Positions 8,760 to 17,525 of a DNA stretch of 64,000 bases are shown in pieces. The notes below the pieces were generated by a model. That model did no database searches. It worked only from the letters and a program-made list of their open reading frames with translations, and had not been told where the DNA came from. A program made the translations under genes and the position numbers. Positions within the stretch are counted from its first letter, which is position 1, and each line of letters begins with the position of its first letter. Source of the stretch: Fibrella rubiginis (GTDB lineage Bacteria; Bacteroidota; Bacteroidia; Cytophagales; Spirosomataceae); the NCBI RefSeq assembly GCF_017353185.1, contig NZ_JAFMYV010000010.1, forward strand, positions 186,001 through 250,000, given 5' to 3'.

Positions 8760-10472
8760 TCACTCCCAGATGATTACTTCGTCATTTTCATACCAGGGTT
8801 GTAGCTGGGCGTCATAACGCGCTTCAATAACGTTTCGCTTTATTTTCATCGTGGGTGTCATCAGGTTGTTATCTACCGTCCATGGGTCACGCACGATCAC
8901 CACTTTTCGCACCCGTTCGTAGTTGTGCAGCTTTGGATTCAGCGCGTTGATGGTGTCTTCCAGGCTTCGTTCCACGGCGATGCGTTCGGCCTGACGACCC
9001 ATGTCCGACAGTACGATAAGCGCCAGAGGCTGCGGCAGATGCTGACCAGCTACGCAGATCTGTTCGACAAACATATTGTCGGCAAAGCCAAACTCAATCT
9101 GCGACGGGGCAATGTATTCGCCCTTGGCCGTTTTGTACATCTCCTTCACCCGGCCCGTGATGGTCAGGTAACCATCTTTATCGAGGGTCCCTACGTCGCC
9201 GGTGGCCAGCCAACCGTCCTGCAAGACGCTGGCAGTGAGGGTTGGTTCCTTATAATAGCCCCGCATAAGCCAGCCTGATTTGGTCAGAATTTCGCCCGTT
9301 TGCGGATCTATTTTCACGGCCATGCCGGGGTATACCTTGCCCACCGACCCATCGCGAATGTCATTGGTAGGCATCATGCTGACGGCGCCCAGGTTTTCGG
9401 TCATGCCATAGGCCTCCTGAATGATGATGCCCAGGCGCCGAAACCAGAGAATCAGCGATTTGGGCATGGGTGCGGCTCCCGTCAGAATGAGCACAGCTTC
9501 GTTTAGGCCCAGCCCCTCGCGAATTTTCTTTTTCACGATGCCCGACAGGATCGGAATTTTCAGGAACAGATCGAGCTTTTTCTGGGGCATTTTGGCCAGA
9601 ATACCCAACTGGAACTTTGTCCAGATGCGGGGCACCGCCAGGAAGTGGGTAGGCTTAGCTACGGCCAGGTTTTTGGCGAATGTCTCCAGCGATTCGGCGA
9701 AATAGACAGTACCACCCGTAGCCAGGCTCGTGGCCTGCACCACGTTGCGCTCGGCCACGTGACAGAGCGGCAGGTAGGAAAAGAAGCGGGCATTGGGCGT
9801 GTTGTGCTTCATAATCACCGACGTATGGCTGACTGCCTCAGCCACAGCCCGATAGTCGATCATGACGCCCTTGGGGTTGCCGGTTGTACCAGAGGTGTAA
9901 ATGATGGTATACAGGTCGTCGGGTTGGGGTTGGTAAACGGCCTGTAGGGGATCACAGGTAGCCATAATGTGGTCCCAGGGCACCAGGTCGGCATCATTTA
10001 TGGCAGCGTAGTCGGGGAAACCGATCAGGTTGACGCCTGCTGGCACACCCGGTTTCATGCCAGCCCACCGATTCGGGTTGTCGTCGAGCTTACCCACAAA
10101 GAGGGCCTGGCAGCCGCTATGTTCCATTACCTGCTGAATCTGACCGGCGTTAAGCGTGGCGTAGAAGGGCACCGATACATGGCCGCTGAAAAAAATGGCT
10201 AAATCGGCAATGAGCCAGTGGGCGCAGTTTTTCGAAACCAGCCCAATGTTGCTGCCATGGGGTAGCCCCAGCGATTGCAGGTAGGTGGCCATGCGGCGAG
10301 CCTGCTGACCTACTTCGGCCCAGGTGTAGTCGATAAAGGCATCGCCAACCGGCTGGCGCAGGTAGATCTTTTCAGGCTGCGATTTTTCCCACTTCAGAAA
10401 AAAATCGGTTAGCGTAGCAGGGGCAGTTTGGGTAGCGGGCGACGTAGCTAGGTTCATGATAGTGAGGCTCAT
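8760..10472 (-). CDS. AMP-dependent long-chain acyl-CoA ligase
   Basis: This member of the ANL superfamily activates a fatty acid with ATP and transfers it to CoA. The P-loop-like motif YTSGTTGNPKGV, YGMTENLG and the ATPase block TGDVGTLDKDGYLTITGR are intact. Length (570 residues) is close to the 600 usual for long-chain ligases of this group. The start could be the ATG at 10472 or the next one 5 residues on. Substrate length is not readable. It is divergent from the DUF5872 gene. Confidence 0.92.
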   Translation of the reverse strand: MSLTIMNLATSPATQTAPATLTDFFLKWEKSQPEKIYLRQPVGDAFIDYTWAEVGQQARRMATYLQSLGLPHGSNIGLVSKNCAHWLIADLAIFFSGHVSVPFYATLNAGQIQQVMEHSGCQALFVGKLDDNPNRWAGMKPGVPAGVNLIGFPDYAAINDADLVPWDHIMATCDPLQAVYQPQPDDLYTIIYTSGTTGNPKGVMIDYRAVAEAVSHTSVIMKHNTPNARFFSYLPLCHVAERNVVQATSLATGGTVYFAESLETFAKNLAVAKPTHFLAVPRIWTKFQLGILAKMPQKKLDLFLKIPILSGIVKKKIREGLGLNEAVLILTGAAPMPKSLILWFRRLGIIIQEAYGMTENLGAVSMMPTNDIRDGSVGKVYPGMAVKIDPQTGEILTKSGWLMRGYYKEPTLTASVLQDGWLATGDVGTLDKDGYLTITGRVKEMYKTAKGEYIAPSQIEFGFADNMFVEQICVAGQHLPQPLALIVLSDMGRQAERIAVERSLEDTINALNPKLHNYERVRKVVIVRDPWTVDNNLMTPTMKIKRNVIEARYDAQLQPWYENDEVIIWE

Positions 10473-10609
10473 TTAGCTTTCGAGTACAATTTAATAGGGA
10501 AAAAATCATACACATAAAGAGGCGAACAAAATAGTAGCTAATGGGTTTAGCTGTGACGTTATCTGGCAGGATTTGCCGAGGGCGTTTTACTCAACGAACA
10601 CTTATTACG

Positions 10610-11170
10610 ATGGCAACAGCAACCAAAAAGAAAGCAGACGGCACCACCGACAAACGCACAACGGGTGCCAAATCAACTACGGCCAAAAAGGAGGGCAGCG
10701 CCGCAACGAAAACAGCGGAAAAGAAACCCGCCGCCAAAAAAACAGCAGAGAAAAAGCCTGCTGCCAAAAAAACATCGGCCAAGAAGGACGACAACTACAC
10801 GGACCCTGAGCTTCGTGAAAAGTTGAAGAACGAAATCAAGGAAGGAGAAAAGGGTGGCAAAGCGGGCCAGTGGAGTGCCCGGAAGGCACAGTTACTCTCT
10901 CATGAATATGAAAAGCAGGGTGGGGGCTACAAAGACGATAAAAAAACCGATTCGCAGAAGCACTTAGAAAAGTGGACCGACGAGGATTGGAAAACGTCGG
11001 ATGGCAAACCCGCCGACCGTGAAGGTGGCACTACGCGTTATTTGCCCAAAGAAGCCTGGGATAAACTTTCGCCAAGCGAAAAGAAGGCTACCAACGCCAA
11101 AAAAGTAGCCGGTTCCAAAGCCGGTAAGCAGAATGTTGCCAATACCGAAAAAGCGAAGAAAGCAAAATAG
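10610..11170 (+). CDS. DUF5872 protein with lysine/alanine-rich histone-like tail
   Basis: Residues 1-62 are almost only K, A, T and E, with repeated AEKKPAAKK units like histone-H1 tails. The second part (DPELREKLKNEIKEGEKGG, GQWSARKAQLLSHEYEK, RYLPKEAWDKLSPSEKKAT) is what I recognise as DUF5872, whose biochemical role is not known to me. Length from the ATG at 10610 is 186 residues. The frame is open upstream to 10541, but that part is not lysine-rich and lacks a good start. DNA binding through the basic tail is inference. Confidence 0.75.
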   Translation: MATATKKKADGTTDKRTTGAKSTTAKKEGSAATKTAEKKPAAKKTAEKKPAAKKTSAKKDDNYTDPELREKLKNEIKEGEKGGKAGQWSARKAQLLSHEYEKQGGGYKDDKKTDSQKHLEKWTDEDWKTSDGKPADREGGTTRYLPKEAWDKLSPSEKKATNAKKVAGSKAGKQNVANTEKAKKAK

Positions 11171-11205
11171 CTGAGGAACTGTAGTGGTGTATGCCACTAC
11201 ATAAC

Positions 11206-11269
11206 CAGGTTGAATGATGGTGTGGGGGCCAAGGAAGCTTCCTTGGCCCCCACACCATCATTCAACCTG
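11206..11269. repeat. 64-bp loop-free perfect palindrome
   Basis: The sequence is its own reverse complement over 64 bp, centred on AAGCTT at 11235-11240. Directly before it is a small separate hairpin, GTAGTGG/CCACTAC at 11181-11200. It sits in the 157-bp gap between two genes on the same strand. Confidence 0.95.
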
Positions 11270-11327
11270 CTAGTAAATTCCTTGCCATTCCAGCTTCCGT
11301 AGCCGTACTAAACGCTACCGGAAGATT

Positions 11328-12497
11328 ATGAAAAATGCCTTTCTTAGCCTCGTCTGCTGCTTTTTTGCCCTTACTACCCATGCCCAGCGCTCTGCTGGAT
11401 TTGATGGGCTGGACATGAACCTCGGTAATCTGTCGCGGTTGTCGGACGCCAAAACGAGATCGATCAGTCCCGAAAATTTTACCGGTGGAAAGGGGCAGGG
11501 TGCCATGGCTGATCCCGTGGCGCAGAAGGGGCAGCGCAACGTAGCCAACGCCGCCAACGAAGCCCGCGACCTGGGGCGTGGCTGGAAAGTAAACCCGTTT
11601 ATTATTGTCGACAAGGGCGAAACCATCACCATTGCCGAGATGGAAGGGCCGGGCGCGATTCAGCAGATCTGGATGACCCCCACCGGCAACTGGCGCTACT
11701 CGATCCTGCGTTTTTACTGGGACGACGAAAAAGAGCCGTCTATCGAGGTGCCCGTGGGCGACTTCTTCGGCATGGGCTGGGGCGAATATGCGCACCTGAA
11801 CTCATTGCCCGTGACGGTGAACCCCGGCAGCGCATTTAACTGCTACTGGAAAATGCCGTTTCGCAAACGCTGTAAGGTCACCCTGGAGAATCTCAACAGA
11901 GACGAGCAGATGCGGCTCTACTACCAGATCAACTATACGCTGACCCCGGTGGCCGAAGACGAGGCTTACTTTCATGCGCAGTTCCGCCGGTCGAACCCCA
12001 CGAAGGGAGCTTTGCACACAATTCTGGACGGGGTGCAGGGAAAAGGGCAGTACGTGGGCACCTACATGGCTATCGGCGTGAACAACAACGGCTGGTGGGG
12101 TGAGGGCGAAATCAAATTCTTCCTCGACGGCGACACTACCTTCCCGACCATTGCGGGTACGGGCACGGAAGACTATTTCTGCGGTTCTTACAACTTCGAC
12201 CGGGGCGGGCAGTACGTGCCGTTTTCAACCCCTTACGCCGGGCTGCATCAGGTGATCAAACCCGACGGTACCTATAAATCGCAGCAGGCGTTTGGCATGT
12301 ATCGCTGGCATATCATGGATCCGATCCGGTTTGAGAAAGACTTGAAAATCAATATTCAGGACCTGGGCTGGCGTAGTGGCGGGCGGTACTACCCGCAGCA
12401 ATCTGACATTGCCACAGTGGCCTACTGGTATCAGCGCGAACCCCACGCCCGGTTCCCCAAGCTACCCACCAAAGACGAGTTGGAGGTGCCACGATAA
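11328..12497 (+). CDS. DUF2961 (GH172-type) secreted protein
   Basis: A signal peptide (LVCCFFALTTHAQ) is followed by the DUF2961 core: GPGAIQQIWMTP, YWDDEKEPSIEVPVGDFFG, GEGEIKFFLDGD and GTGTEDYFCGSYNF. DUF2961 is the glycoside hydrolase family 172 fold, with known difructose-dianhydride and alpha-fructofuranosidase or arabinofuranosidase members. The acidic motifs seen (PSIEVPVGDF, GTEDYF) are those conserved in the family. At 389 residues it is of normal length. It would act outside the cytoplasm; the substrate is unknown. The gene starts 59 bp after a 64-bp palindrome. Confidence 0.88.
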   Translation: MKNAFLSLVCCFFALTTHAQRSAGFDGLDMNLGNLSRLSDAKTRSISPENFTGGKGQGAMADPVAQKGQRNVANAANEARDLGRGWKVNPFIIVDKGETITIAEMEGPGAIQQIWMTPTGNWRYSILRFYWDDEKEPSIEVPVGDFFGMGWGEYAHLNSLPVTVNPGSAFNCYWKMPFRKRCKVTLENLNRDEQMRLYYQINYTLTPVAEDEAYFHAQFRRSNPTKGALHTILDGVQGKGQYVGTYMAIGVNNNGWWGEGEIKFFLDGDTTFPTIAGTGTEDYFCGSYNFDRGGQYVPFSTPYAGLHQVIKPDGTYKSQQAFGMYRWHIMDPIRFEKDLKINIQDLGWRSGGRYYPQQSDIATVAYWYQREPHARFPKLPTKDELEVPR

Positions 12498-12566
12498 ACT
12501 AGATCTTGATCAATCTATTTTGCTAGGACGAATTAATACATTTGGGGTAATCAAACTAACCCAACT

Positions 12567-13286
12567 ATGAACAACCGGCTTCTTTTGCTATGTCTTTTAC
12601 TGCCCCTCTTTACCGAAGCACAAACCCTGAAAACGGTCAAGAAACGGTCGAAATACCTGCTGGAGCAATTTGAAGTGCTTACCGACAATGACACTATGCG
12701 GGCGGGCAACTATAAGAAAATGCTTATTGGTAACAAGCAACTGTTGGAAGAGGGCCGCTATGAAACTGGTCGCCGCGTGGGGCCGTGGACGTTCTACAAC
12801 CAGAAAGGAGAAACCGAACTGGTATATGACTATACCACTAGACAAGTAGTGACGCTGAACCGCCCTCAGAAGCTGGCTTCGCTAGCGCAGGTGCAGCAGG
12901 GCGACACAATAGCCAGCGTTTACCTCGATGCCGCCCCGGTTTACCTGGCCAGTACGGCTCAACTGTATACGATCATGGGGCGAGAAGTCCGTTTTCCGGT
13001 TCAGTTACTGCGGTCAGGAATAACAGAACTGTCGTACAAAGTGGTAGCTACCGTATCGCCAATGGGGACCAGCTACCGGGTCATAGCGTCGAATCCGGCT
13101 GATGAATTTAAAAAATCGGCTCGCGATGCGATGAACATGGCGTTTAAGGGGGTCGAATGGGTGCCGGTGGTATATCAGGATAAGCCGGTGCCCACCGTTT
13201 TTTTGTTTGAAAGCATTGTGCTGACCGGCTTTGCCATTGAACGACCGCCGGTGATTACTACGCAGATGGTAGGCCGACCCCGTTAA
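12567..13286 (+). CDS. Exported protein with MORN-like motif and TonB-C-like domain
   Basis: A signal peptide ends near FTEAQ. Residues of about 55-85 hold one MORN-like unit (GRYETGRRVGPWTFYNQKGE) as in toxin/antitoxin-repeat proteins of Bacteroidota. The C-terminal half (ELSYKVVATVSPMGTSYRV, SARDAMNMAFKGVEWVPVVY, PTVFLFESIVL) resembles the C-terminal fold of energy-transducing TonB, without a membrane anchor beyond the signal. The function is unknown. It is 70 bp after the DUF2961 gene on the same strand. Confidence 0.6.
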   Translation: MNNRLLLLCLLLPLFTEAQTLKTVKKRSKYLLEQFEVLTDNDTMRAGNYKKMLIGNKQLLEEGRYETGRRVGPWTFYNQKGETELVYDYTTRQVVTLNRPQKLASLAQVQQGDTIASVYLDAAPVYLASTAQLYTIMGREVRFPVQLLRSGITELSYKVVATVSPMGTSYRVIASNPADEFKKSARDAMNMAFKGVEWVPVVYQDKPVPTVFLFESIVLTGFAIERPPVITTQMVGRPR

Positions 13287-13298
13287 TCTATTTTTATA

Positions 13299-13937
13299 AT
13301 GACCGCTCCGCCCCCCTGGACCCTGCACGGCGATGGCCTTGTGCTGGTGGCTCACTTCCCCGAAGCCTTCGTGCGCCAACACGGTTTCCTGGCCGATTTT
13401 CAGCAAGCGGGCTACCGGGGTTGGCTAGGCACGGTGATGCTGGTCGACTATAAAACGTCGAACGTGGGGCCGTACCGGGAGCTGCTGTTCATTCCGGGGC
13501 TGTTTTCCATTGGCGGCAACACCACGTTTTCTATTTCGAAAATCTACGTTTCCACCCAGGTCAGCGTTGACAACGGCATCGAAAACTGGGGTATCCCAAA
13601 AGAACAGGCCGATTTCGACATTACCCACGAACCCGACGGCTCAACGACGTATGTGGTCAGTCGGCAGGGAAAGCCGTTCTTCTCGGTGCGGGCTACATCG
13701 GGTGGATTGTCGTTTCCGGTAAGCACCAGGCTGTTACCTGGTTTTCAGGTGACGCAACAGCGCCGGAACGCAACGTTGTTAACTGCGCCCAAGGCTACCG
13801 GTAAAGGCCAGCTTGCCCGTCTTCATAACCTCCAGATCGACCCCGCTTTTTTCCCCGACATTACCCAGGGTATACGGTTGGCAACCATTGCAGTAAAGGA
13901 TTTTACGATGGTATTTCCGGTACCGGAGAAACAGTGA
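13299..13937 (+). CDS. Acetoacetate decarboxylase-like fold protein
   Basis: A protein of 212 residues has VMLVDYKTSNVGPYRELLFIPG and STQVSVDNGIENWGIPKEQA, the two blocks shared by ADC-like proteins. The active-site lysine of true acetoacetate decarboxylases could not be confirmed, so catalysis is uncertain. It follows the preceding gene by 12 bp and is probably cotranscribed with it. A long inverted repeat starts at its stop codon. Confidence 0.7.
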   Translation: MTAPPPWTLHGDGLVLVAHFPEAFVRQHGFLADFQQAGYRGWLGTVMLVDYKTSNVGPYRELLFIPGLFSIGGNTTFSISKIYVSTQVSVDNGIENWGIPKEQADFDITHEPDGSTTYVVSRQGKPFFSVRATSGGLSFPVSTRLLPGFQVTQQRRNATLLTAPKATGKGQLARLHNLQIDPAFFPDITQGIRLATIAVKDFTMVFPVPEKQ

Positions 13938-14178
13938 ACGAGTGGCTGGGCGGTCGTTGTGAGTCGTTGTCGCGCGGTCGTTGTCGCGCGGTCGTTGTCG
14001 CTTGGCTCCAGCCGAGTGACTAGTATTTGAGGGCCTCCGGCCCGTAATGCGACGTTGAGTCATACAGGCCAAACTATTCTAAAGTCTAAGTACGGGCCGG
14101 AGGCCCTCAGATAGAGGTCACTCGGCAGGAGCCAAGCGACAACGACCGCGCGACAACGACCAGCCGCCACTCATTCAC
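13935..14178. repeat. Long complex inverted repeat between convergent genes
   Basis: The outer arms contain several tandem CGGTCGTTGTCGCG units on the left and their complements on the right. Middle arms are CTTGGCTCC/GGAGCCAAG and GTGACT/AGTCAC, and inner arms GAGGGCCTCCGGCCCGTA (14028-14045) and its complement at about 14091-14108. It fills the whole gap between the ADC-like gene and tgt, running from stop to stop. The arm lengths differ because the left arm has extra CGGTCGTTGTCGCG units. Confidence 0.85.
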
Positions 14179-14181
14179 TCC

Positions 14182-15312
14182 TTACATCCGCTGCATCAAC
14201 CGCACAACCATCTCATTTTTCCACGACACGAAATCGCCCGCTGCGATATGTTGCCGGGCCTGCCTGACGAGCCAGAGGTAGAAGGTGAGGTTGTGGAGGC
14301 TGGCGATTTGTCCGGCCAGAAGTTCTTCGGCTTTGAAGAGGTGGCGCAGGTAGGCTTTGCTGTAGAACGTGCTGGCGTAGCCACCGAGCGTGGCGTCGAT
14401 GGGGCTGAAATCGCGGCTCCATTTCTCGTTGCGCATGTTCATAATGCCCTCCGTGGTGAATAACAAACCGTGGCGCGCGTTGCGGGTGGGCATCACACAG
14501 TCGAACATATCGACGCCTAACCCGATGGCTTCCAGAATGTTGGCGGGTGTGCCCACGCCCATCAGGTAGCGCGGTTTGTCCTTGGGCAGAATCTCGTTGA
14601 CAATGTCGATGGTCTTGTACATTTCCTCGGCGGGTTCGCCTACGGCCAGGCCACCAATAGCGTTGCCCGTCCGTTCTTTGCTCGCAATCACCTCCGCCGA
14701 CTGTCGCCGCAGGTCGGGGTAGGTGCTGCCCTGCACAATGGGAAACAGGTATTGGGTGTAGCCGTAGTGACCCTCGGTTTCGTCGAAACGGGTAATGCAC
14801 CGGTCGAGCCAGCGGTGAGTCATCTCCATCGAGGCGCGGGCGTAGGGGTAGTCGCAGGGGTAGGGGGTACACTCGTCGAACGCCATGATAATGTCGGCCC
14901 CGATGGTACGCTGAATGTCCATCACCCCCTCCGGCGAGAACGTGTGTTTCGACCCGTCGATATGCGATTTGAACGTGACACCCTCTTCTTTGATCTTCCG
15001 TGTGTTGGACAGCGAATAGACCTGATACCCCCCGGAATCGGTCAGGATAGGCCGTTTCCAGCCGTTGAAGGCGTGTAGCCCGCCTGCCTGCCGCATCACG
15101 TCGAGGCCGGGGCGGAGGTAGAGGTGGTAGGTGTTGCCAAGAATGATGTCGGCCTTGATGTCGGTTTCCAGTTCACGCTGATGAACTGCTTTCACTGTTC
15201 CCGCCGTGCCGACGGGCATAAATATGGGCGTCTGAATTACGCCGTGATCCGTAGTCAGCGATCCCGTCCGGGCCTGCGACTGCGGGTCGTTTTGCTCAAT
15301 GGTAAATGTCAT
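14182..15312 (-). CDS. tgt: tRNA-guanine transglycosylase
   Basis: Tgt exchanges guanine 34 for preQ1 in tRNAs with GUN anticodons, on the queuosine pathway. DSGGYQVYSLSNTRKI, HIDGSKHTFSPEGVMDIQ and MGVGTPANILEAIGLGVDMF are intact, including the catalytic and guidance aspartates. The zinc-binding C-x-C-x2-C block expected before the SKAYLRHLF motif is absent: the sequence there reads DATLGGYASTFYSKAYLRHL. Length is normal (376). The change may be typical of the phylum rather than a defect. Confidence 0.95.
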   Translation of the reverse strand: MTFTIEQNDPQSQARTGSLTTDHGVIQTPIFMPVGTAGTVKAVHQRELETDIKADIILGNTYHLYLRPGLDVMRQAGGLHAFNGWKRPILTDSGGYQVYSLSNTRKIKEEGVTFKSHIDGSKHTFSPEGVMDIQRTIGADIIMAFDECTPYPCDYPYARASMEMTHRWLDRCITRFDETEGHYGYTQYLFPIVQGSTYPDLRRQSAEVIASKERTGNAIGGLAVGEPAEEMYKTIDIVNEILPKDKPRYLMGVGTPANILEAIGLGVDMFDCVMPTRNARHGLLFTTEGIMNMRNEKWSRDFSPIDATLGGYASTFYSKAYLRHLFKAEELLAGQIASLHNLTFYLWLVRQARQHIAAGDFVSWKNEMVVRLMQRM

Positions 15313-15313
15313 G

Positions 15314-15434
15314 AAAGAACGGAGAAAAGGAGGAATGGAGGAACGGTAGGAAAGGAGTTGAAGGGGGCGTGCAAGCTTGTTTGCGTCACAAATCCCCGTT
15401 CCTCCTTTCCTACCGTTCCTCCATTCCCCCTTTC
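15314..15434. repeat. Inverted repeat between divergent tgt and glycosyltransferase
   Basis: The left arm is purine-rich (AAAGGAGGAATGGAGGAACG, GTAGGAAAGGAG) and the right arm its complement (CGTTCCTCCTTTCCTACCG). The outer words match the hairpin at 56975-57090. Because the flanking genes diverge, it cannot be a shared terminator. Confidence 0.85.
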
Positions 15435-15462
15435 ACAAAGGTACGATGCCGCCGTTTGTGTC

Positions 15463-15470
15463 TATCTTTG
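15463..15470 (+). promoter_or_regulatory. -7 promoter box of the glycosyltransferase
   Basis: TATCTTTG matches TAnnTTTG exactly. It places the transcription start near 15477, inside the longer open frame, so translation must begin downstream. Confidence 0.6.
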
Positions 15471-15518
15471 CGGACTGCTACATCGGCTTACTTATTCGAT
15501 AAAACTGCTACCGTTCTG

Positions 15519-16685
15519 TTGATTCTCATCCTTCTGGCAAGCTGGCTGTTCGTGCTGGTGGTTCAGCTTTTTTGCCTTCTCTTTCTCTTTTCGCGGTTGG
15601 CCTTTCGGCCTGTTTCTGCCCCCAAAAGTGCCACTGTGGCTCCGGTGATGGGTGTTACGGTGGTGGTATGTGCCCACAACGAGCACGACAACCTCTATGC
15701 GTTGCTGCCCCTGCTGACGGCACAAAATTACCCACTCTACGAAGTGCTGGTGATGGACGACCGCTCTACCGACCTCTCCGACGTGCTGCTGGAGGAAATG
15801 GTGCACCTGCTGCCTAACCTCCGCACAATCCGCATCGACGTGGAGCCAGACCATGTGACGCCCAAAAAATACGCCCTGACCATTGCCCTCAAAAAGGCCC
15901 TGTACCCCACCGTACTCCTTACCGACGCCGACTGCCGCCCCGCCTCCGACGCCTGGCTCACGGGCATGGTGGAGCCGCTGCAACAACCCGGTACCGAAAT
16001 TGTGCTGGGGGTATCGCCCTACGAGCGGAAGCCAGGTTTCCTGAACTTCCTGATCCGGTCCGAAACCCTGTTTACGGCCGTGCAATACCTGTCGCTGGCC
16101 TTGGTAGGGCGGGCCTACATGGGGGTAGGGCGCAACCTGCTCTACCGCCGCGAGGTCTTTTTCCGTCACAAAGGGTTTTATAGCCACATGCGCGTCTGGG
16201 GCGGCGACGACGACCTGTTTGTGAACGAGGCCGCCACCCCCCACAACGTGGCCGTATCTCTGCACCCCGACACCTTCACGACCTCGGCCCCGAAAGAGAC
16301 CTGGGCCGACTGGCAACGGCAGAAACAGCGGCACCTGGCCGTGGGCAAGCGCTATAAAGCTGTTGATAAAGCCTGGCTGGGCATTATCACCGCCTCGCAC
16401 GTGCTCACGTGGGTACTGGGTCTCGCCGTGGGTTTCTACGTGCTGTATCTGGTCTTGTCGGGGCAGACAATGGCTTTGCTGAATCCACTGCTGCTGACGG
16501 CTACGGGTCTGTTTGTGGTTCGTTTTGGCTTATTTTGGGGCATCATCGGCCGCATCAGCAACCGGCTGGGAAAACAGATCGGCTCCTTCGCTATCCCTCT
16601 CACCGACCTCACGCTGGCCATCTATTATTGCCTGTCGTCCCTGCGCGTAGCCCTCACCTGGCGACGGAAACAGGGGGGCTGGTGA
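15519..16685 (+). CDS. Membrane-bound family 2 glycosyltransferase
   Basis: A hydrophobic N-terminal anchor (LLILILLASWLFVLVVQLF) is followed by a GT-A domain: VVVCAHNEHDNL, MDDRSTD, the metal-binding TDADCR, and GGDDDLF with QRQKQRH as the later acceptor motifs. Two or three membrane segments close the protein. It probably transfers a sugar to a lipid or polysaccharide at the inner membrane; donor and acceptor are unknown. The frame is open from 15369 but has no ATG in a useful place. The -7 box at 15463-15470 points to the TTG at 15519 as start, giving 388 residues. Confidence 0.8.
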   Translation: MILILLASWLFVLVVQLFCLLFLFSRLAFRPVSAPKSATVAPVMGVTVVVCAHNEHDNLYALLPLLTAQNYPLYEVLVMDDRSTDLSDVLLEEMVHLLPNLRTIRIDVEPDHVTPKKYALTIALKKALYPTVLLTDADCRPASDAWLTGMVEPLQQPGTEIVLGVSPYERKPGFLNFLIRSETLFTAVQYLSLALVGRAYMGVGRNLLYRREVFFRHKGFYSHMRVWGGDDDLFVNEAATPHNVAVSLHPDTFTTSAPKETWADWQRQKQRHLAVGKRYKAVDKAWLGIITASHVLTWVLGLAVGFYVLYLVLSGQTMALLNPLLLTATGLFVVRFGLFWGIIGRISNRLGKQIGSFAIPLTDLTLAIYYCLSSLRVALTWRRKQGGW

Positions 16686-16691
16686 AATTTA

Positions 16692-16797
16692 GTTCAACGT
16701 TTAAAGTTTAATGTCTAAAGTTTGCCTGCTTCAGAGTGACTTTTGACTTTGAGTATTAGGCATTGAACGTTAAACCCTGGACTTTGAACGTTAAACT
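16692..16797. repeat. Imperfect inverted repeat of the AACGTTTAAAG type
   Basis: The words AACGTTTAAAGTTTAATGTC on the left and GGCATTGAACGTTAAAC on the right pair with several mismatches. It belongs to the same family as the hairpins at 17427-17511, 61373-61459 and 63601-63704, but is more decayed. Confidence 0.55.
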
Positions 16798-16801
16798 CCC
16801 C

Positions 16802-17422
16802 TTGGAACAACTCCTCACTTACTTCCCCGACCTTACCGATGAGCAGCGGGCGCAGTTTGCGGCGCTCGACGGGCTGTATCGCGACTGGAACGCCAAGATC
16901 AACGTGATCTCGCGGCAGGACATCGACGCGCTCTACGAAAAGCACGTCTTGCATTCGCTGGGTATTGCCAAAGTGATTCAGTTTAAGCCCGGCACCGAAA
17001 TTCTGGACGTGGGCACGGGCGGGGGATTTCCCGGCATCCCGCTGGCTATTCTGTTTCCGCAGGTGAAATTTCACCTTGTCGACAGCATTGGGAAGAAAAT
17101 CAAGGTAGTGCAGGAAGTGACCACCGCGCTGGGGCTGCAAAACGTGCGGGCCGAGCAGGCGCGGGTTGAGCAGATTAAGGGTACCTACGACTTTGTGGTG
17201 AGCCGGGCCGTCACGCGCTTACAGCCGTTTATGGGCTGGGTGCGCTACAAGATCACCAAACGCGGCAACAACGACCTCAACAACGGTGTTCTATACCTCA
17301 AGGGCGGCGACGTCACCGAGGAACTCGCCGAGATTCCCGAAAAACACCGCCTCTACAACCTCTCGGACTACTTCGAGGGCGAATTCTTTGAAACGAAAAA
17401 AGTAGTGTACGTTAAAAAATAG
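16802..17422 (+). CDS. rsmG: 16S rRNA (guanine-527 N7) methyltransferase
   Basis: RsmG methylates G527 of 16S rRNA. The SAM-binding motif ILDVGTGGGFPGIPLAI and the family blocks DWNAKINVISR and HVLHSLGIAKVI are complete, followed by VSRAVTRLQPF. There is no ATG near the start. Homologues begin M-x-x-L-x-x-YFPDLT, so I choose the TTG at 16802 (206 residues). The frame runs on upstream through repeat sequence to 16763, where it is unlikely to be translated. Confidence 0.93.
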   Translation: MEQLLTYFPDLTDEQRAQFAALDGLYRDWNAKINVISRQDIDALYEKHVLHSLGIAKVIQFKPGTEILDVGTGGGFPGIPLAILFPQVKFHLVDSIGKKIKVVQEVTTALGLQNVRAEQARVEQIKGTYDFVVSRAVTRLQPFMGWVRYKITKRGNNDLNNGVLYLKGGDVTEELAEIPEKHRLYNLSDYFEGEFFETKKVVYVKK

Positions 17423-17426
17423 GTTT

Positions 17427-17511
17427 AAGGTTTAATGCTCAATGTTTAAAGTTGCTTCGCGCCCAGCTTCTGCGAACGTGAAGCAACTTTAAACATTGAG
17501 CATTAAACCTT
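17427..17511. repeat. Perfect inverted repeat, AAGGTTTAA/GTTGCTTC type
   Basis: Arms 17427-17458 and 17480-17511 (32 bp) are exact complements. The loop-side word AAAGTTGCTTC is shared with 61373-61459 and 63601-63704. It lies between rsmG and the next gene on the same strand. Confidence 0.95.
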
Positions 17512-17525
17512 GAACTCTCCTTACC

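Noticed and set aside
15492..16400. Long minus-strand frame over the glycosyltransferase
   Set aside because: Histidine- and glutamine-rich mirror of a GC-rich gene; the plus frame carries all GT motifs.
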